Positions 18,099-26,596 of a stretch of 64,000 nucleotides of DNA are shown in pieces. A program made the position numbers and the translations under genes. This DNA comes from JALEFZ01 sp039817415 (GTDB lineage Bacteria; Bacteroidota; Bacteroidia; J057). The stretch covers positions 1 to 64,000 of the forward strand of contig JBCBVV010000025.1 of NCBI GenBank assembly GCA_039817415.1, given 5' to 3'. Position 1 is the first letter of the stretch; every line of letters starts with the position of its first letter. The notes beneath the pieces are model-generated. The model searched no databases. It had not been told where the DNA came from and was given only the letters and a program-made list of their open reading frames with translations.

Positions 18099-20171
18099 TC
18101 AGACTGCAATGCTATCCATTCCTTCTTGTCGACTCAGGGCTTCTGAAAGGAGGAATTGGTGGACATCAAAGCCGTTGTCCTGTTTGACGCGTTTGTAACT
18201 CCCATCCTGTTTAAGGATTCTGCTATTTCGCTCATCCTCCATCAGACATTGGATAATCGCTCTTACTCGCATCTTTATTTTTTCGTCCTCAATGGGGAAG
18301 ATTAATTCTACTCTTCTATCTAGGTTGCGCTGCATCATATCAGCACTTCCCAAAAAAACTTTTGATTTCCCATTAGCCGTAAAACTATAGATCCTAGAAT
18401 GCTCCAGAAAGCGTCCTACGATGCTCTTTACACTGATGTTTTTGCTCACTCCACTTACGCCAGGACGTAGACAACAGATACCTCTTACAATTAGCTTGAC
18501 CTGAATTCCAGCGATGGAGGCTTTGTAAAGGGATCTTATAATCTCAGGATCAACTAAAGAATTCATAACCATGATGATGGAAGCAGGATGTTGTTCGCTA
18601 TGTTCCTCTATGCATTGTTCGATCTGTTTTTTTAAGTTAGATCGTAAGCTCGTAGGTGCGATAAAAAACTTCTTCCAGTCTTTTTGCAGAGAATATCCAG
18701 TTAACAGATTAAACAGACCAGATGCATCTTCCCCCATGTCTGGATTGCAGGTCATGAGTCCTATATCTGTATAAATACGTGCTGTTTTTTCATTGTAATT
18801 TCCCGTACTCAGATGAAGGTATCGCTTAATTTGAGTGTCCTCCTGACGAACAACCATGGCAATTTTACAATGGGTTTTTAAGCCTAATAATCCGTAGACT
18901 ACATTGACACCTGCCTTGTCGAGCTGTTTGGCCCAAACGATGTTATTCTCCTCATCGAACCTCGCCTTCAATTCTATCAAGGCTGTCACTTGTTTGCCAT
19001 TTTCGACTGCTTGCTTCAAGGCAGCCACAATTGGAGATTGTCCCGTTGTGCGGTAAAGGGTCATTTTAATGGCCAGTACTTGGGGATCAACTGAAGCCTC
19101 CTCAAGAAATTCTATGACGTGGTTGAAGCTGTCATAGGGATGATGAAGCAGTATATCTCCTTCGCTAATGGCCTCAAAGATATTGTCGTTCTTGATCAAT
19201 CTGTGGCTGGGAACTGAAGCGAAAGGTGGGTCTCGTAACTCTGGGAAGTCGAGACCCAGGAACTGAAAAAAAGAGGTGAGATCAAGTATGGAAGGTATGT
19301 CAAAAATCCCATCTTCCTCAATCCCTGTCATTTCTTTTAAAAATTGCCGATTAGCGAGACTCATTTCTTTTCCCAACTCCATTCTGATGACGGTCCCACT
19401 CCTCCTTTTTCGCAACTCCCGCTCTATATGCTTGAGTAGGTCGTCTGCTTCGGCTTCTGCCAGGTCGATATCCGCATTTCGCGTAATTCTAAAAGGGGCA
19501 CAAGAGATGATTTTCATGTGTGGAAACAAATCACACAGATACTTTTTAATCACATCTTCTATCAGGATGAAATCTTTGTTTTCATCTTTCTCATTCACCT
19601 CAATAAATCGAGCTAAACTGGGAGGAACGAGAATGACAGCCTTTCTGATTTCTTGACTGTAAGGTGCTCTCAGTTCAACCAGAAGATTGAGGCTAAGGCT
19701 ATTCAGTTGGGGGAAGGGATGGGTTGGATCTATAGCAAGTGGGGTAAGGACAGGGAAAATCTGCTCTTTAAAATAGGCGTATAGATCTTCTTGTTCTCTA
19801 ATTCTTAGGGAATTGATTTTTCTGATTCTAAGGCCTTTACGTTTAAGTTTGGGGAGAATTTCTTCTTCCAAGATTCGATATTGCTCTTTCACGGATTGAT
19901 GGACGTGTGTACTGACCATGGAGGCCTGTGTAAGAGGAGTCAGTCCATCAGCTGGTAAATCTTGGATACCTGCTGCAATTTGTTCCATGAGTCCACCCAC
20001 ACGGATCATGTAGAATTCATCGAGGTTAGAACTGTAAATGGCGAGAAATTTTAACCTTTCTAATAAAGGATGAATGGAGTCATCAGCTTCTTCCAGCACA
20101 CGATCATTGAACTTGAGCCAACTCAGTTCTCGGTTGAAATAATACTTTGGGTGATTAAGGTTGACTGACAT
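18099..20171 (-). CDS. ppk1: Polyphosphate kinase 1
   Basis: The protein has 690 residues, the usual length. The N-terminal part reads YFNRELSWLKFNDRVLEEA and NLDEFYMIRVGG, as in PPK1. Both active-site histidines are present: His434 in GLKTHCKIAMV (the autophosphorylated one) and His591 in FLEHSR, matching E. coli His435 and His592. LYRTTGQSPIV and SADMMQRNLDRRVE are further family marks. It makes polyphosphate from ATP at the membrane. The ATG at 20171 (MSVNLNHPK) is preferred to a TTG two codons earlier. Confidence 0.96.
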   Translation of the reverse strand: MSVNLNHPKYYFNRELSWLKFNDRVLEEADDSIHPLLERLKFLAIYSSNLDEFYMIRVGGLMEQIAAGIQDLPADGLTPLTQASMVSTHVHQSVKEQYRILEEEILPKLKRKGLRIRKINSLRIREQEDLYAYFKEQIFPVLTPLAIDPTHPFPQLNSLSLNLLVELRAPYSQEIRKAVILVPPSLARFIEVNEKDENKDFILIEDVIKKYLCDLFPHMKIISCAPFRITRNADIDLAEAEADDLLKHIERELRKRRSGTVIRMELGKEMSLANRQFLKEMTGIEEDGIFDIPSILDLTSFFQFLGLDFPELRDPPFASVPSHRLIKNDNIFEAISEGDILLHHPYDSFNHVIEFLEEASVDPQVLAIKMTLYRTTGQSPIVAALKQAVENGKQVTALIELKARFDEENNIVWAKQLDKAGVNVVYGLLGLKTHCKIAMVVRQEDTQIKRYLHLSTGNYNEKTARIYTDIGLMTCNPDMGEDASGLFNLLTGYSLQKDWKKFFIAPTSLRSNLKKQIEQCIEEHSEQHPASIIMVMNSLVDPEIIRSLYKASIAGIQVKLIVRGICCLRPGVSGVSKNISVKSIVGRFLEHSRIYSFTANGKSKVFLGSADMMQRNLDRRVELIFPIEDEKIKMRVRAIIQCLMEDERNSRILKQDGSYKRVKQDNGFDVHQFLLSEALSRQEGMDSIAV

Positions 20172-20471
20172 ACGCAAAAATCCAGACGACCATAAAAATT
20201 GGGACAGCTAGACTGAACCAACCTATTGGGTCGGGTTTAACTCATTAAATGGAATACAAAACCTTAGAGTTGCATCGATGAAAAAGCGGTGAGGAAGGGC
20301 ATGAAAGAGAAGACCATGTATTCTGTCAGGAAAAATTCATGTTAAGGGACTATTAATCAAGACAGAAAACCCTATTTTTTTAACGTAAGGAAAATGGTGC
20401 CCAGCTTATCTTTCCACTATTTCTGCATAACTGAATATACATATATTTTGAATAAATATTATTATTGTTCC
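20172..20471. other. Divergent promoter region between ppk1 and lptC
   Basis: This 300-base spacer lies between two divergent genes and must hold both promoters. The part next to lptC is very AT-rich (TATACATATATTTTG). I see no hairpin, repeat or small gene. Confidence 0.5.
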
Positions 20472-21029
20472 ATGCGGTATTTGCTGATGATAAGTATGCT
20501 ATTGTTATTCTTAGGATGCTCTTCGGAGGACTCTGAGGCAGATAAGCGTGCTTTTATGAAGGAATATGATGGGGTCAGATCAGAGTCATTTGGGGTAACC
20601 TATTATTTTTCTGATTCTGCCAGGGTAACAGCTGAGCTAGTTGCAGAGCATATTATCGAGAAAGAATTTGTTGAACCCAAGCGTCAGGTCTTACATCTTA
20701 TAAATAGAGGATTGACCCTAAATTTCCTTGATGCTAGGGGGCGAACCCAGTCATATATCAAGGCCGACTCAGGAAGTTTTGACATGAATGATCGCTCTGG
20801 TTCTTTATATGGGAATGTCTCTATGCTCAATTCTAATGGGGAAACCTTGGAGACGGAAGAGCTGTTCTGGAATGAAAAAAAGGATTCCATCTTCACCGAT
20901 AAATTGGTCCGAATTGAGACGCCAGATAAGATTATCATTGGCAAGGGTGGTTTCCGTTCCAATACCGAGTTTTCCAATTACATTATCTACGGCATTGAAG
21001 GAGAAATTCAAACAGAAGAAGGATTTTAG
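20472..21029 (+). CDS. lptC: LPS export ABC transporter periplasmic protein LptC (lipoprotein form)
   Basis: The frame opens earlier, but the ATG at 20472 starts MRYLLMISMLLLFLGCSSE, a lipoprotein signal with lipobox LFLGC, so it is the likely start (185 residues). The beta-rich region that follows (VTYYFSDSARVTAELVAE, IKADSGSFDMNDRSGSLYGN, TDKLVRIETPDKIIIGKGGF) matches the LptC/OstA-like fold, which passes lipopolysaccharide from the inner-membrane LptBFG complex to LptA. In Bacteroidota the protein is often anchored by a lipid. The order lptC - small membrane protein - CorC-like gene is typical of the phylum. Confidence 0.85.
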   Translation: MRYLLMISMLLLFLGCSSEDSEADKRAFMKEYDGVRSESFGVTYYFSDSARVTAELVAEHIIEKEFVEPKRQVLHLINRGLTLNFLDARGRTQSYIKADSGSFDMNDRSGSLYGNVSMLNSNGETLETEELFWNEKKDSIFTDKLVRIETPDKIIIGKGGFRSNTEFSNYIIYGIEGEIQTEEGF

Positions 21030-21176
21030 GCATGAAAATGTCTGTTGTGCCTGATACTGACGGAATTGATCTGGAAAAAAGCTAATTTAGCCCTTGCATG
21101 GGGGTCTGATAATATTTTTTCTCTGCCGAAAAATAAGTACTGATTGATAATCCCTCACAGTTGAAGCTTTTTGCTC

Positions 21177-21398
21177 ATGGGTGTTAAATCGATAGAATAT
21201 ATTTATTTATTGCTCGTCTTCGTGGGCATCGCTTTCCTCGCGATCGAATTCGGGGAGATGAACAACATAACAAGGGTATTGGCAACATTTGGCGTCGGTA
21301 TCATGGCTTTTATGTACTCATTTCGTAGAAACTCAAGAATCGCACTTGAGAAGAAGCTGGAGGAAATGGAAGAGGAAGAAGCATCTACGAACGAATAA
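21177..21398 (+). CDS. Small membrane protein upstream of corC-like gene
   Basis: The ATG at 21177 gives 73 residues (a TTG two codons earlier is possible). Two predicted membrane segments (about 6-24 and 32-48, with a GE-MNN loop between them) are followed by a short charged tail rich in Lys and Glu (EKKLEEMEEEE) that may form a helix. It ends three bases before the CorC-like start, so the two are translated from one message. I do not recognise a named family. A role as partner of the CorC/CNNM protein or of the Lpt machinery is inference from position only. Confidence 0.7.
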   Translation: MGVKSIEYIYLLLVFVGIAFLAIEFGEMNNITRVLATFGVGIMAFMYSFRRNSRIALEKKLEEMEEEEASTNE

Positions 21399-21401
21399 GC
21401 T

Positions 21402-22697
21402 ATGGCGCTCCTTTGGGCAATATTGACATTGTGTTTGTCTTTTTTCTTTTCCGGCATGGAGATCGCCTTCATATCGGCCAATCGCCTCAAAACCCAGTTG
21501 CGAGTTAAGCAAGGAGATAGAGCTGCCGAAATTCTAGCCGGCTTTCGCGAAAAAACACCTCAAGTATTGATCACCATTCTTATTGGCAACAATGTGGCCC
21601 TGGTCATCTTTGCCAAAATGATGGAACGCCTAACTGAAGATGAATTAAACCTTTGGTTTGGAATCAATTCGGAAACAGGTTATTTGACTTATACGCTCAT
21701 CCAGACCATCATGACCACCTTATTGGTGTTGGTGATGGCAGAGTATATTCCCAAGGCGGTATTTCGAGCAAACGCAGATATGCTGGTTTATCCCGGGGTT
21801 CGAATCTTGAATTTCTTCTACAAGATTCTCTTTATCCCGGTCAATATCGTCAATGCCATCTCCAAATTTCTACTAAGGATATTCTTTGGGCTTCCGATGG
21901 AAAACCGCATGCTTCCATTGGATAGCCGTGATTTGGATCATTACCTGCAAGAAGTCGTAGCCGTGGAGACCCCTGTACCAGATTTGGATACAGAAATGCT
22001 GACCAATGCCCTGGCTTTCCGAGAAACCAAGGCACGAGACTGTATGATTCCTCGTACGGAAATTGAATCGGCTTCCATAGATTCGTCCGTGTCGGAGATT
22101 CTCGACCAATTCCTAGATACGCAGCTGTCTAAGATTATCATCTATGAAGAGAGTTTAGACAACATCAAGGGGATTGTGCATTCTAATAGCATGTTTCAGC
22201 TCCCCTCAAACATCCGCGCGCTTATTCAGCCCGTGATCATTGTTCCTGAAACCCAGCCTGCGAATGAAATCCTCCGTGAATTGACAAAGAAAAACAGGTC
22301 TGTGGCCATTGTGGTAGATGAATTTGGGGGAACAGCTGGCATGATTACAGTTGAGGATTTGGTAGAGGAGGTATTTGGCGAAATCGAGGATGAGCACGAC
22401 AGTGAAAAAGAAAAAGTCGTCGAAGAAGACATGGTTATCCATCGCAATGATGATGGGAGCTTCACCCTTGGAGCCCGACTTGAAATCGACGATCTAAATG
22501 AAGATTTATCCCTCAAATTACCTGAGGAGGAGTATTATACAACACTGGGAGGTCTTATTCTTTATGTGAATGAAGACATCCCAGAGGAAGGTGACACCGT
22601 GAAGGTAAGTCCCTATCTCATTACTATTCTTGAGGCCATGCAAAATAAGGTTATCAAAGTCCGCCTTGAATGGGTTGGAGAACCTGATGATTACTAG
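21402..22697 (+). CDS. CNNM/CorC-type membrane protein (DUF21, CBS pair, CorC_HlyC domain)
   Basis: The 431-residue protein has an N-terminal DUF21 membrane domain (about 1-180, starting with FFSGMEIAFISANR), a CBS domain pair (about 200-330, with RDCMIPRTEIESA and VDEFGGTAGMITVEDLVEEV) and a C-terminal CorC_HlyC domain (about 345-428, TLGGLILYVNEDIPEEGD). Such hemolysin-C-like proteins are linked to magnesium or cobalt transport; nucleotide binding at the CBS pair may control it. In Bacteroidota a relative, GldE, supports gliding. It is not next to gldD here. It is the last gene of the lptC cluster. Confidence 0.9.
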   Translation: MALLWAILTLCLSFFFSGMEIAFISANRLKTQLRVKQGDRAAEILAGFREKTPQVLITILIGNNVALVIFAKMMERLTEDELNLWFGINSETGYLTYTLIQTIMTTLLVLVMAEYIPKAVFRANADMLVYPGVRILNFFYKILFIPVNIVNAISKFLLRIFFGLPMENRMLPLDSRDLDHYLQEVVAVETPVPDLDTEMLTNALAFRETKARDCMIPRTEIESASIDSSVSEILDQFLDTQLSKIIIYEESLDNIKGIVHSNSMFQLPSNIRALIQPVIIVPETQPANEILRELTKKNRSVAIVVDEFGGTAGMITVEDLVEEVFGEIEDEHDSEKEKVVEEDMVIHRNDDGSFTLGARLEIDDLNEDLSLKLPEEEYYTTLGGLILYVNEDIPEEGDTVKVSPYLITILEAMQNKVIKVRLEWVGEPDDY

Positions 22698-22793
22698 GCT
22701 TCGATGAGTTGAATCTACACGATTTGGCACCCACCAAATTGAGTTCGGGAAGGTGATTCCCGCCTCACAACGTGTATTCATTATTCAACTCTT

Positions 22794-25127
22794 ATGTATT
22801 CAAAACAACTTATTCTTGCTTTCCTACTCTGTTTTTCCTTCGCTTTCGCTCAAGACAACCCCATTGCACATTATCCCTTTCAGGGGAATGCAGATGACGC
22901 TACTGGCAACGGCTATAATGGAACCATCATTGGTGCAGTTCTAGCTACTGATAGGAATGGCCAAAGCAATTCTGCTTACGAATTTGATGGGGTAGATGAT
23001 TACATCGAATTTGATTTTGATAGTACCTATCAAGTCGATCTCCCGGCTACCCTTTCTGCCTGGATTTATCTCAAAGACAATGGAAACAATGTGATTTATC
23101 GAAATTGCTTTGAGCAAAACCGTTATCATGGTGTTTGGATGGGGGTAAACAATCGCTTATTGAGCTGTGCCTATGGAACAGGAGGACTGGTTGGTCCAGG
23201 CGGCAGGAGATCCAAGCAAAGTTCTATTGTATTGGATACTGCGGTATGGTATCATGTTGCGGCTGTTATTAGAGGAGCACAAGACATGGAAATCTACATT
23301 GACGGCAAGTTGGACTGTAACGCAGTGTATTCTGGTACAGGAGGAAATATTGCCTATGTAAATCAAAAGGGAGTAGCGGGATTGACCGATAGAACGTCCC
23401 AGTCTGGTGGCTTAGATTACTTCACGGGTAAAATGGACGATATCTACCTCTTTGATAGAGCCTTGGGTTCAGAGGAGATTCGTCGGCTAGCAGAAGCAGG
23501 GACAGCAGATCAAAGAATTTGCCTAGGAGATTCCCTGCAATTGAATGCCGGAGCTGGAAGCTCATTCGTGTGGGAGATGTCTAATGACCTAAGTTGCACT
23601 ACTTGTGTAGATCCTTGGGCGATTCCTTCAGCCAATGCCTCATATGTGGTTGACATAACAGATACCACGGGTTGTACATTTTCGGATACCGTTACCCTGG
23701 AGGTAGTTAATTGTCCTCAAAATCGAAATGGACTAGTCGCCTATTATCCCTTTGACGGAAATGCCCTTGACCAAAGTGGATATACCCATGATGGAACCGT
23801 GATGGGAGCCTCCTTGTCAACAGATCGTTTTGGCAACCCTAATGCCGCCTATGAATTTGACGGAATTGATGATACCATTGAATTCCTGTCTGATAGCATT
23901 TTTCAGGTCGATCTACCTGCTACTATCAGTGCCTGGGTTTATCCAGAAGATAATGGCATCAATGTGATTTTTAGAAACTGCTTCAGACAAAATAAATACG
24001 ATGGTGTTTGGATTGGGGCCAATAATGGGAAGTTCAACTGTGCTTATGGGACGGGAGGGAATGTCGGTCCTGCAGGCAGGAGATCAAAAGAAGGAACCTT
24101 GACCTATACCCCGCAGACGTGGGTGCACATCACAGCAGTCATTCGAGGAGCCACAGATATGGATATTTATGTCAATGGCCGTCCCGACTGTAATGCAGCC
24201 TATTCAGGAACAGGAGGCAACCTCAACTATGTAGATGCACCAGGTGTAGCAGGCCTGGCAGACCGAACTTCTCAGTCAGGTGGATTGGATTATTTTACGG
24301 GGAAAATGGATGAAATCCGTTTGTATAATCGAGCCCTTACCCTTTCGGAAATCCAGGACTTAGCGGAAATTGCCTCTCTTGATACGGTTATTTGTCAAGG
24401 CGATTCCATTAACCTAGATGCTGGTCCTTCGGCTTCATTTAGCTGGACTCCCTCAAGTAGCCTTTCTTGTGATACGTGCCAAATCGTTCAAGCCTTTCCC
24501 TCCCAAAGCACCAGCTATCAAATTGACATGGTGGGGGATGATGGTTGTGTGACCTCCGACTCAATTATGGTGGCTGTAGAAAGCTGTGGTGCATTTGATT
24601 GTCAAAGTCTCAATCTGACGGCATCCTTCCTCCCCAATACCGATAACCTGAGCCTACAATTGATAGGGCAAAGTAGTGGTGGGACCATTGATCAAATTGA
24701 ATGGGATTTTGGAAATGGGGTCAACATAGTGGCCATGCCAGGGCAAAACATATCCTATACCTATGATAGTGCTGGAACCTACACAGTTTGTATGAATGTA
24801 GTGGATTCAGTTGATGCGCAAACGATCTGTAACTTAACCTACTGTGATGAAATCACGGTTACTTCTTCCACGACTTCTAATGAGTTACCCGAGAGCTCGG
24901 TTTTCCATATTGGGCCGAATCCCGGTTCTCACCAACTCCATATTGAATCTGAACTTGGAGGTACTGCTGAACTTAGGGTTTGGGGATTTGATGGCAAGGA
25001 AATGTGGAAGGGAAATGTAGGAGAAGGAAAAAGCACAATCTCAACTTCAAGTTGGCCTCGAGGACTATATGTCATCCAGCTTCGCCAAGGGGATAAGGTT
25101 TCTATTACCAAATGGGTAAAGCAATAA
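22794..25127 (+). CDS. Secreted protein with two LamG-type lectin domains, PKD domain and T9SS sorting domain
   Basis: The 777-residue protein has a signal peptide (about 1-19, ending FAFAQ). Two LamG/concanavalin-A-like domains (about 25-235 and 320-530) are clear internal duplicates: AHYPFQGNADDATGNGY against AYYPFDGNALDQSGYTH, and both contain RTSQSGGLDYFTGKMD. Each is followed by a short Cys-rich Ig-like segment (LNAGAGSSFVW, LDAGPSASFSW). A PKD domain follows (about 625-690, WDFGNG) and then a type A sorting domain (about 700-777). It should be secreted by T9SS and bind glycans or glycoproteins at the surface. No catalytic domain is seen. Confidence 0.85.
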   Translation: MYSKQLILAFLLCFSFAFAQDNPIAHYPFQGNADDATGNGYNGTIIGAVLATDRNGQSNSAYEFDGVDDYIEFDFDSTYQVDLPATLSAWIYLKDNGNNVIYRNCFEQNRYHGVWMGVNNRLLSCAYGTGGLVGPGGRRSKQSSIVLDTAVWYHVAAVIRGAQDMEIYIDGKLDCNAVYSGTGGNIAYVNQKGVAGLTDRTSQSGGLDYFTGKMDDIYLFDRALGSEEIRRLAEAGTADQRICLGDSLQLNAGAGSSFVWEMSNDLSCTTCVDPWAIPSANASYVVDITDTTGCTFSDTVTLEVVNCPQNRNGLVAYYPFDGNALDQSGYTHDGTVMGASLSTDRFGNPNAAYEFDGIDDTIEFLSDSIFQVDLPATISAWVYPEDNGINVIFRNCFRQNKYDGVWIGANNGKFNCAYGTGGNVGPAGRRSKEGTLTYTPQTWVHITAVIRGATDMDIYVNGRPDCNAAYSGTGGNLNYVDAPGVAGLADRTSQSGGLDYFTGKMDEIRLYNRALTLSEIQDLAEIASLDTVICQGDSINLDAGPSASFSWTPSSSLSCDTCQIVQAFPSQSTSYQIDMVGDDGCVTSDSIMVAVESCGAFDCQSLNLTASFLPNTDNLSLQLIGQSSGGTIDQIEWDFGNGVNIVAMPGQNISYTYDSAGTYTVCMNVVDSVDAQTICNLTYCDEITVTSSTTSNELPESSVFHIGPNPGSHQLHIESELGGTAELRVWGFDGKEMWKGNVGEGKSTISTSSWPRGLYVIQLRQGDKVSITKWVKQ

Positions 25128-25142
25128 GCGATAAAACGGCAT

Positions 25143-25178
25143 AAAAAAGGGGAAGCGATCTTTGGCTTCCCCTTTTTT
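25143..25178. terminator. Bidirectional terminator between LamG and EreA-like genes
   Basis: A perfect 14-base stem (AAAAAAGGGGAAGC and its complement) has an eight-base loop and A/T-runs on both sides, so it can end both convergent transcripts. Confidence 0.9.
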
Positions 25179-25192
25179 GATATCATGAGCGA

Positions 25193-26353
25193 TTATTTGC
25201 AACGAACCTCTTCTAGGTCCTCATCAATATAAATCATGTACTGAAAGGCCTTGCTGATCTTTTCAAAAGGGCTATTATCGCCTTGTAGTCTACAAAGTAC
25301 TACCCGGTCAGGATAGGTCTTCTTAACGAAAGTGATCATCTCTTTTAGGGCGTCTTCCTCTTCCCATGTATCATACTCGTCTTGGAAATTCCTTAGGTAG
25401 CGAGTGATGGCCATCACTTTTCCTTGGACTGGAGAAGTAGTTTTTTCATTGAGTTGGCGAGCAATGGTTGGGAACTCCCAGCGGATTCCTTTTGCCAACT
25501 GAGTGTGCAAGGCCCCAAATTGTGCGTAGCATCCTCCTTTCCTCAACTCATTTTGAACGACTAGGAAATTCTGATACATCTGGTCTTCTCGCACTTTCCA
25601 GGTTCTAGGCGCTAAGGCAATGCTGATCCAATTGAAATTATAGCCAGCAACCGTATTGTTGACGATGAGTTCGAAATAGGGAAAATCATCCTTTAGAAAA
25701 GCCTGATAAATATCCTTTTTCTTTCTAACGTCTTTGGCTAATCGCTTGAACATTCTTTCCACTCTTCGATCATCAATGAAGGGCGATTCGTGTAGCTCAA
25801 TGGCAGTGTTGAGTGCCTTTCTGATTTTCTTGGGTATCTCTTCTGTAGGAATTTTTGAGTGAAGGACCTGTAGAGCCAATTCAGGAGAGTGCTCTAAATC
25901 AATTCCCATGACTTTGATTCTGTCTTTTTCTTCCAGCTTCTGGTTGAAGGCATAAATCCTCTGATACATGGCACGCATATTATCTGGACAAATGGGAGCA
26001 ACTGCCAGGGCTTTATCCAGGATGCGCTCATTACCAGATTGGACATAGCTGTTGAGGAGGTATCCATAGCTATATCCCCCTTCCACTATTAAGTTTCTTA
26101 CCCCCGCCATTTGATGCAGGTAAAGAAGAAAATTTAGCTGAAGCTGTGTATTGATTTTTTTTCTGTGCTCTTCGCCTGTGAAGAAAAAGGAAAATTCAGG
26201 AACAACAGAATCGAGAGGCTCAAATGACATAAACTGACTATCCCCCTTGATGACAAGAGGATGGACGTAGGAATTCCAATTGAGGCTATCATTCTGAGCA
26301 AGCAGTCCTGCGCTCAGTGCGAGCATACATGCAAAGAGTATGATGTGTTTCAT
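25193..26353 (-). CDS. Exported protein related to the erythromycin esterase/ChaN/Tiki-type fold
   Basis: The ATG at 26353 starts a signal peptide (MKHIILFACMLALSAGLLAQ), giving 386 residues. The region about 55-110 resembles the core of erythromycin-esterase-like proteins: a strand ending in GEEH (60-63, compare GExTH), a helix, LIVEGGYSYGYLLN (E91) and a phrase like LN-YVQSGNE. A later His (AQFGALHTQL) may match a second active-site His. True EreA enzymes open macrolide lactones, but most relatives have unknown substrates and this one is distant and exported, so resistance is not implied. It stands alone on the minus strand. Confidence 0.5.
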   Translation of the reverse strand: MKHIILFACMLALSAGLLAQNDSLNWNSYVHPLVIKGDSQFMSFEPLDSVVPEFSFFFTGEEHRKKINTQLQLNFLLYLHQMAGVRNLIVEGGYSYGYLLNSYVQSGNERILDKALAVAPICPDNMRAMYQRIYAFNQKLEEKDRIKVMGIDLEHSPELALQVLHSKIPTEEIPKKIRKALNTAIELHESPFIDDRRVERMFKRLAKDVRKKKDIYQAFLKDDFPYFELIVNNTVAGYNFNWISIALAPRTWKVREDQMYQNFLVVQNELRKGGCYAQFGALHTQLAKGIRWEFPTIARQLNEKTTSPVQGKVMAITRYLRNFQDEYDTWEEEDALKEMITFVKKTYPDRVVLCRLQGDNSPFEKISKAFQYMIYIDEDLEEVRCK

Positions 26354-26596
26354 ATGTATCAATATGCGAGAAAGGGGATAAACACCAAAGCTGATGTTAG
26401 AAAAGTACGTTCTATACTGTTCGACTAACTTGCCTCTAGGGTTTCTGTTTTGACATATTTTGCGAATTTTACTTCAGGAATTGGCCACCCAGCCTTTCCA
26501 AGGGCACGGTATGTATTAGCACATGAAAATATTTTAGTATCTTTTTTGGCTGGAAATGCTCCCCTAAAGATATTTATTGAATTACACCCTATTGCT

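Noticed and set aside
25193..26353. Macrolide resistance gene
   Set aside because: Similarity to erythromycin esterases is limited to the general fold motifs; an exported distant relative does not support resistance.
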